64,000 bases of DNA, from assembly GCA_035943995.1 (NCBI GenBank), contig DASZBS010000114.1, forward strand, positions 62,001 through 126,000, in the 5' to 3' direction. The notes beneath the pieces are model-generated. The model worked only from the letters and a program-made list of their open reading frames with translations, searched no databases and had not been told where the DNA came from. The stretch is from Vulcanimicrobium sp035943995. Its GTDB lineage: Bacteria > Vulcanimicrobiota > Vulcanimicrobiia > Vulcanimicrobiales > Vulcanimicrobiaceae. The position numbers were made by a program, and so were the translations under genes. Positions 60,900-64,000 of the stretch are shown piece after piece (the stretch's first letter is position 1; every line of letters begins with the position of its first letter).

Positions 60900-61247
60900 A
60901 TGGAAAGGGAAGAACTCGATGGCCCTGGATCCGCTGGCGAGCAAGTCGTGCTCGCGCGAGCGGCTCAGATTGTTCTGGACGCGACCGAGGTGGATTGGTC
61001 TCGCGATCCCCTGACCGACTATGAAGCCGAAATTCGGCGGACGTGGCTGACCCAGCAGATGGAGCGCGGTACGTACGGCCGGATCGAGATCGCCGAGCTT
61101 ACGTTCGGGATGCGCGACATGGGCGCCGATCTGCGCGAAGCACTCGACGGCATCTTTATGCTCGCGGAAATCCGCGCTGCTCGAAGTCAGAGCGAGTCGC
61201 TCCGTTCTGCGCGCGACGCGGTGAACCGCCGCCGGCCCGGTCCCTGA
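60900..61247 (+). CDS. Conserved module protein of unknown function, copy A
   Basis: A 115-residue protein. After a variable 24-residue start, it shares with the copy at 62705 the block QIVLDATEVDWSRDPLTDYE, IRRTWL, QMERGTYGRIEIAELTFGMR and MGADLREALDG nearly unchanged. The protein is acidic-helical with no motif I recognise. There is no ribosome binding site before ATG 60900; AGGAGG at 60862-60867 instead serves a 7-codon frame (ATG 60872) ending in TAG. It is divergent from the RHH-like gene. Confidence 0.65.
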   Translation: MEREELDGPGSAGEQVVLARAAQIVLDATEVDWSRDPLTDYEAEIRRTWLTQQMERGTYGRIEIAELTFGMRDMGADLREALDGIFMLAEIRAARSQSESLRSARDAVNRRRPGP

Positions 61248-61317
61248 GCCGTAGTCGGCGACGCACCGCCTCGGAGCAATACTGAGGACCCGTGCGCCCC
61301 GCGTCGAACCAACTGTC

Positions 61318-61557
61318 ATGAGCGGTAGCGAGGCGGACGAGGCTGCCCGGCGGCGCGCGACAGGCGTCGGCCGGAAGCTCAGCCTGCGCGACGACGACGG
61401 GTCGTTCGATATTGAGTTTTGGGACCGCTACACGCCATCAGAGCGCATGATGCTGGTCTGGACGATGGTCGAGGAGGAGCATGCCGCGAGACGCCGCGAT
61501 CCCGCCGAACTCAGATTTCAGCGCTCTGTTGGCGGCCTTCAACGACGCGGGGGTTGA
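61318..61557 (+). CDS. Antitoxin-like partner of nucleotidyltransferase
   Basis: A 79-residue charged protein. The SFDIEFWDRYTPSERMMLVW stretch followed by TMVEEEH is typical of small proteins encoded directly upstream of AbiEii/MNT-type nucleotidyltransferases, which are thought to act as antitoxin or adaptor. It overlaps the nucleotidyltransferase gene by 77 nt in another frame; the overlap contains that gene's ribosome binding site GAGGAGGAG. The C-terminal RRG tail may be shorter in the real protein's relatives. Confidence 0.65.
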   Translation: MSGSEADEAARRRATGVGRKLSLRDDDGSFDIEFWDRYTPSERMMLVWTMVEEEHAARRRDPAELRFQRSVGGLQRRGG

Positions 61558-61960
61558 GTATCTGCTCATCGGCGGAAGAGCGTACAGCTTTCACGATCAG
61601 CCAAGATACACGAAAGACTACGACATTTGGATTAGGCCGACGATCGAAAATGCGGAGCGCGCGTACGCCGCGTTGGTCCGGTTCGGTGCTCCGCTAAGCG
61701 ACATCACACGCGATGATCTGATCGACCCCGACGCATTCTACGCGATGGGTGTGCCGCCGAATCGCGTCGACGTTTTGAGCACGATCGAGGGCATCACATT
61801 CGACGAGGCGTGGCCGCGCCGAGTCGAAGGCCGCCATGGCGACGAGCGGATGTGGGTCATCGGTGTGGACGATCTCATCACGAACAAGCGTGCCGTAGGG
61901 AGGCCGACGGACCTCATCGATGTGGAGCGCCTCGAACGTCGTCAGCGGCGTAAACGCTGA
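61481..61960 (+). CDS. Nucleotidyltransferase (AbiEii/MNT-like)
   Basis: A 159-residue nucleotidyltransferase-fold protein. The active-site pattern is YLLIGGRAYSFHDQPRYTKD followed by YDIWI, that is GG-x-A-x-x-x-H and T-x-D-x-D, and the third acidic residue is probably in NRVDVLSTI. ATG 61481 follows GAGGAGGAGC. Such proteins are toxins of type II/IV-like toxin-antitoxin or abortive-infection pairs that add nucleotides to tRNA or proteins; which target applies here is unknown. It sits between two copies of the RHH-like module. Confidence 0.8.
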   Translation: MPRDAAIPPNSDFSALLAAFNDAGVEYLLIGGRAYSFHDQPRYTKDYDIWIRPTIENAERAYAALVRFGAPLSDITRDDLIDPDAFYAMGVPPNRVDVLSTIEGITFDEAWPRRVEGRHGDERMWVIGVDDLITNKRAVGRPTDLIDVERLERRQRRKR

Positions 61961-62022
61961 CGATTCAGGATTCGCAGCTATCGCGACGAATGGCCTCCCA
62001 TCGCATCGACGCCGGACCCCGG

Positions 62023-62442
62023 CTAGTCGCTCAGCGGGGTAGGCATCGGCTGCACGCGCGTATTCTGGAACGCCGCGATCTGCCAGGCATACCCTTCACG
62101 CACGATCACGGCCGTCGCGAGCGTGACCACCTCGCCCGTCAGCGGGCCGCTCGGAATATGCAGGTGCGCGCGGATGTGCGCGACGGCGGCGTGTTCACCC
62201 AGCGGGCGCACCTCCTCCACCGTGAACGTGTTGCGGCTTCCTTGGTAGATCGTATCGAAGATCGTTTGGTGGAGCTGCGCGATCTCGTCGCGACCGACGA
62301 CGTGCGTCGCGAAGATGTTCACGAAGTCGCCGTCGCCGGTGAACTCGGCGGCGAACGCCTTCGAGTCGGCAGCATTCCAGGCGGTCGTCAGCGCAGCGGC
62401 GATCGTCTCGGCGGCGGCGCGGGCTTTCGTGGAGTCGGTCAT
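62023..62442 (-). CDS. SgcJ/EcaC-type SnoaL-like (NTF2-fold) protein
   Basis: A 139-residue NTF2-fold protein. The core reads ALTTAWNAADSKAFAAEFT, then FVNIFATHVVGRDEIAQLHQ and a final VREGYAWQIAAFQNTRVQP, the usual SgcJ/EcaC/SnoaL-like order. ATG 62442 is preferred over 62472 because homology starts after it. Members include small hydrolases, isomerases and ligand-binding proteins, so no reaction can be given. It lies between the nucleotidyltransferase pair and module B. Confidence 0.82.
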   Translation of the reverse strand: MTDSTKARAAAETIAAALTTAWNAADSKAFAAEFTGDGDFVNIFATHVVGRDEIAQLHQTIFDTIYQGSRNTFTVEEVRPLGEHAAVAHIRAHLHIPSGPLTGEVVTLATAVIVREGYAWQIAAFQNTRVQPMPTPLSD

Positions 62443-62472
62443 GCTCGAAGAGTACGATGGAGACGCAGACAA

Positions 62473-62649
62473 CTACTTCGTGCGGCGTGGCTTCTTGGCG
62501 TCGAAGTATGCGCGCAGAATGCGCTCGACGACCGCGGACGGGTTGAACGCGCGTCCGGACTGGCGGTCGCGGCCTTCGGCGATCGCTTCGTTCTCGATCA
62601 TTCGGATGAGGTCGACCGGCAGCCGGTAGCCGGTGGTTTTCTTTTCCAC
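62473..62649 (-). CDS. RHH-like DNA-binding protein, copy B
   Basis: A 58-residue protein from GTG 62649, same length as copy A and differing at only a few positions (KKTTGYRLPVDLIRMIENEA, VVERILRAYF, KKPRRTK). The frame is open further upstream but reads through the divergent promoter, so the GTG is the equivalent of copy A's start. It is divergent from the 113-residue partner; inverted operator-like sites separate them. Confidence 0.7.
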   Translation of the reverse strand: MEKKTTGYRLPVDLIRMIENEAIAEGRDRQSGRAFNPSAVVERILRAYFDAKKPRRTK

Positions 62650-62653
62650 ATTA

Positions 62654-62700
62654 CAGCATTCTTGCAGGCAGGAATAAATGCCGCTTTGCCAGAACGCCAG
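62654..62700. promoter_or_regulatory. Paired inverted operator-like sites, module B
   Basis: CAGCATTCTTG (62654-62664) and CCAGAACGCCAG (62689-62700) sit at the same places as the CTAG-type sites of module A. Together the sites suggest a half-site near CTRGCGTTCTRG. Module B sites are less symmetric, so binding may be weaker. Confidence 0.5.
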
Positions 62701-62704
62701 CATT

Positions 62705-63046
62705 ATGAGAGGCAGCCGCAAAGACCGCGATGAAACGATCTCCGGACAGGCTCTGATTTCGCAGGCAACACAGATCGTTCTGGACGCGACCGAGGTGGAT
62801 TGGTCCCGTGATCCCCTGACGGACTACGAAGCCGAAATCCGTCGGACGTGGCTCGCCCAGCAGATGGAACGCGGGACGTACGGCCGGATCGAGATTGCCG
62901 AGCTCACGTTCGGGATGCGCGAGATGGGCGCCGACCTGCGTGAAGCCCTCGACGGCGTCTTCATGCTGGCCGAGGTCCGCGCCGCTCGCCGACATCGCGA
63001 GTCGCTTCGTTCGGCACGTGACGAGGTGAACCGCTGGCAGCGGTGA
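62705..63046 (+). CDS. Conserved module protein of unknown function, copy B
   Basis: A 113-residue paralog of the protein at 60900. ATG 62705 gives the same distance to the shared block (33 residues to the conserved VDW) as in copy A, so I prefer it; ATG 62678 with a nearby AGGA is an in-frame alternative of 122 residues. Shared blocks are VLDATEVDWSRDPLTDYEAE, MERGTYGRIEIAELTFGMRE and ADLREALDG. The last codons abut the truncated HAD-type gene, marking the module border. Confidence 0.65.
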   Translation: MRGSRKDRDETISGQALISQATQIVLDATEVDWSRDPLTDYEAEIRRTWLAQQMERGTYGRIEIAELTFGMREMGADLREALDGVFMLAEVRAARRHRESLRSARDEVNRWQR

Positions 63047-63144
63047 TTCTGCTCCAGCACCTCGCGATGCGTGATGGTGCCGGCCGCGATCAGCAGCGTG
63101 TCGCGCTCGGTTACGGTGCCGTCCCAGTCGACGACGACCTTCAG
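63047..63144 (-). pseudogene. 5' remnant of a HAD-type phosphatase gene
   Basis: The minus-strand frame beginning CTG 63144 reads LKVVVDWDGTVTERDTLLIA and then THREVLEQN before running into the module B gene. DWDGTVT is the HAD motif I nucleophile of SerB/MtnX-like phosphatases. Only about 32 codons remain, so the gene lost its 3' part where module B now lies. It overlaps the SIMPL gene stop by 4 nt, consistent with an ancestral operon. Confidence 0.6.
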
Positions 63145-64000
63145 GGCTTGATCTCGTACGTAACCGTCGCGGATGCATGAACTTCCACGTCGGGGATGCG
63201 AATGTCGGGCTCTTTGAAGCCGCCGGCGACCGGGACGAGGCGGAACGGTACGATGTCGGTGGACGGCTGCATGGGGCCGTTCGGAGAGACAGCGACGTAT
63301 TTGAGCGCACCGAGTTGCATCTTCTGGAGCGCCAGCGCCTCTCGCGCGGTTTTCTCTGCGTCCTTGAGCGCGTTTTTCAGCGCGTCGCGAAACGCCGCGG
63401 CGCTGTCGGTGACCGCGTAGCGAATCCCTACCGCCTCGACGGACTTCACCGATGCAGCGGCGGCGGCAACATGACCGGCGATCGCCACGGTGTCGACGGT
63501 GATCTCGACGTGACGTGCAGCCGCCCGCTCATCACGAATCCCCGGCGGAAGCGGCCACCACCGGATCTTGCCTGCGCTGATACCGAGCGCGCCGAGCTTC
63601 GCTTTGAGCGCGTCCAGCGCCGCGTCGCCTTTCGCGACAGCGCTTTCGGTGGCGTCGTCGTACGTGAGGATCGACGCTTGCACGTACGCGACGTCGGGCG
63701 CGCGCATGGCGGTGCCACCGGCCACGAGGGTAAACGTCCCGTCACCCTCACCAACGTACACGGGGTAGAGATAGTCGACCGCGACCGGACGGCAATCGCG
63801 GATCTCCGTCTGATACGTCGACTGGCGCGCGGCTGCGAGCGCGGCCTGATTGAGGATCGCGCTGGGCGAACTTTGGACCCGCACGCCGGCCACGCGGCTG
63901 TCGGCGTCGAGCGATACGATCATTCGAACGATGCCCTGGAGCCCTTGCTGTTGCGCCATCGCCGGCACGTCCGTGGGCGCAGCTCGAATGACGCTCGCGA
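63141..64000 (-). CDS. SIMPL-domain (DUF541) protein with TonB-C-like N-terminal part, 5' truncated by window
   Basis: The frame is open through the right edge, so the start is outside the window. Residues visible first (PAMAQQQGLQGIVRMIVSLD followed by AALAAARQSTYQ) match a TonB C-terminal-like domain. The remainder is a SIMPL/DUF541 domain (APDVAYVQASILTYDDATES, ALKAKLGALGISAGKIRWWP, KTAREALALQKMQLGALKYV). SIMPL proteins are exported and poorly understood, some linked to stress or outer-membrane integrity. GTG 63968 is an internal possibility. Confidence 0.8.
   Translation of the reverse strand, partial: ASVIRAAPTDVPAMAQQQGLQGIVRMIVSLDADSRVAGVRVQSSPSAILNQAALAAARQSTYQTEIRDCRPVAVDYLYPVYVGEGDGTFTLVAGGTAMRAPDVAYVQASILTYDDATESAVAKGDAALDALKAKLGALGISAGKIRWWPLPPGIRDERAAARHVEITVDTVAIAGHVAAAAASVKSVEAVGIRYAVTDSAAAFRDALKNALKDAEKTAREALALQKMQLGALKYVAVSPNGPMQPSTDIVPFRLVPVAGGFKEPDIRIPDVEVHASATVTYEIKP

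Overview
The window is a high-GC bacterial chromosome segment with GTG and TTG starts, many 4-nt ATGA/GTGA gene overlaps and few rho-independent terminators. Two acid-type S53 (sedolisin) peptidases, an E2-E1 2-oxoglutarate dehydrogenase fusion, a Ku/LigD repair pair and many Ala/Arg-rich proteins suggest a soil bacterium such as Candidatus Eremiobacterota (WPS-2) or a relative. That placement is inference; there is no rRNA to test it.

Layout. 0-6 kb: NHEJ pair (LigD polymerase domain, Ku), a zinc-ribbon protein, a tartrate/D-malate dehydrogenase and a NitT/TauT-type ABC importer. 6-9.5 kb: a large secreted S53 peptidase lipoprotein and small genes. 9.5-14.1 kb: a four-gene operon of substrate-binding-like protein, TelA, VWA lipoprotein and XpaC-like membrane protein. 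14-26 kb: hydrolase, EmrB-type exporter, acyl-CoA dehydrogenase, an amber-interrupted histidine phosphatase, an APH-like kinase, a short GreA-like factor, a second S53 protein with a 24-bp tandem repeat, a MalT-like LuxR regulator, a PEBP protein and an MFS pump. 26.7-34 kb: a tightly overlapped surface-glycan operon (GT2, DegT aminotransferase, Gfo/Idh/MocA oxidoreductase, left-handed beta-helix acyltransferase, FAD oxidoreductase, polysaccharide deacetylase, membrane protein). 34-41 kb: SDR, two tandem paralogous lipoproteins, cupin, EamA and MFS transporters, and tRNA-Leu(CAG). 41-47 kb: Crp-like regulator, CPCC protein, diguanylate cyclase, an AlgI/AlgX-type acetylation pair, a candidate small RNA and a cupredoxin. 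47.6-51.7 kb: the lipoyl-PSBD-E2-E1 fusion.

51.8-57.6 kb is a clearly AT-richer accessory island. Its left arm (+) encodes a helical protein, a membrane-anchored dUTPase/Dcd-fold protein lacking the catalytic Glu, a small membrane protein and a holo-ACP synthase. Its right arm (-) starts at a sigma70-type promoter overlapped by a perfect 14+1+14 bp palindrome and encodes an ACP-like protein, an XRE repressor, an ImmA/IrrE protease, a thymidylate-synthase-fold protein and a protein resembling the 5-hmdU DNA kinase helical domain family. This ACP/AcpS plus TS-fold plus base-modification-like combination under XRE/ImmA control is the best candidate for an undescribed system here.

57.8-64 kb: an M13 peptidase, a decayed small membrane gene, a 48-residue Cys/Ser/Thr-rich peptide with an FxLD-like leader, and a duplicated divergent module (58-aa RHH-like repressor plus 113-115-aa protein) flanking a nucleotidyltransferase toxin-antitoxin-like pair. 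A truncated HAD gene and a SIMPL/TonB-C protein run to the window edge.
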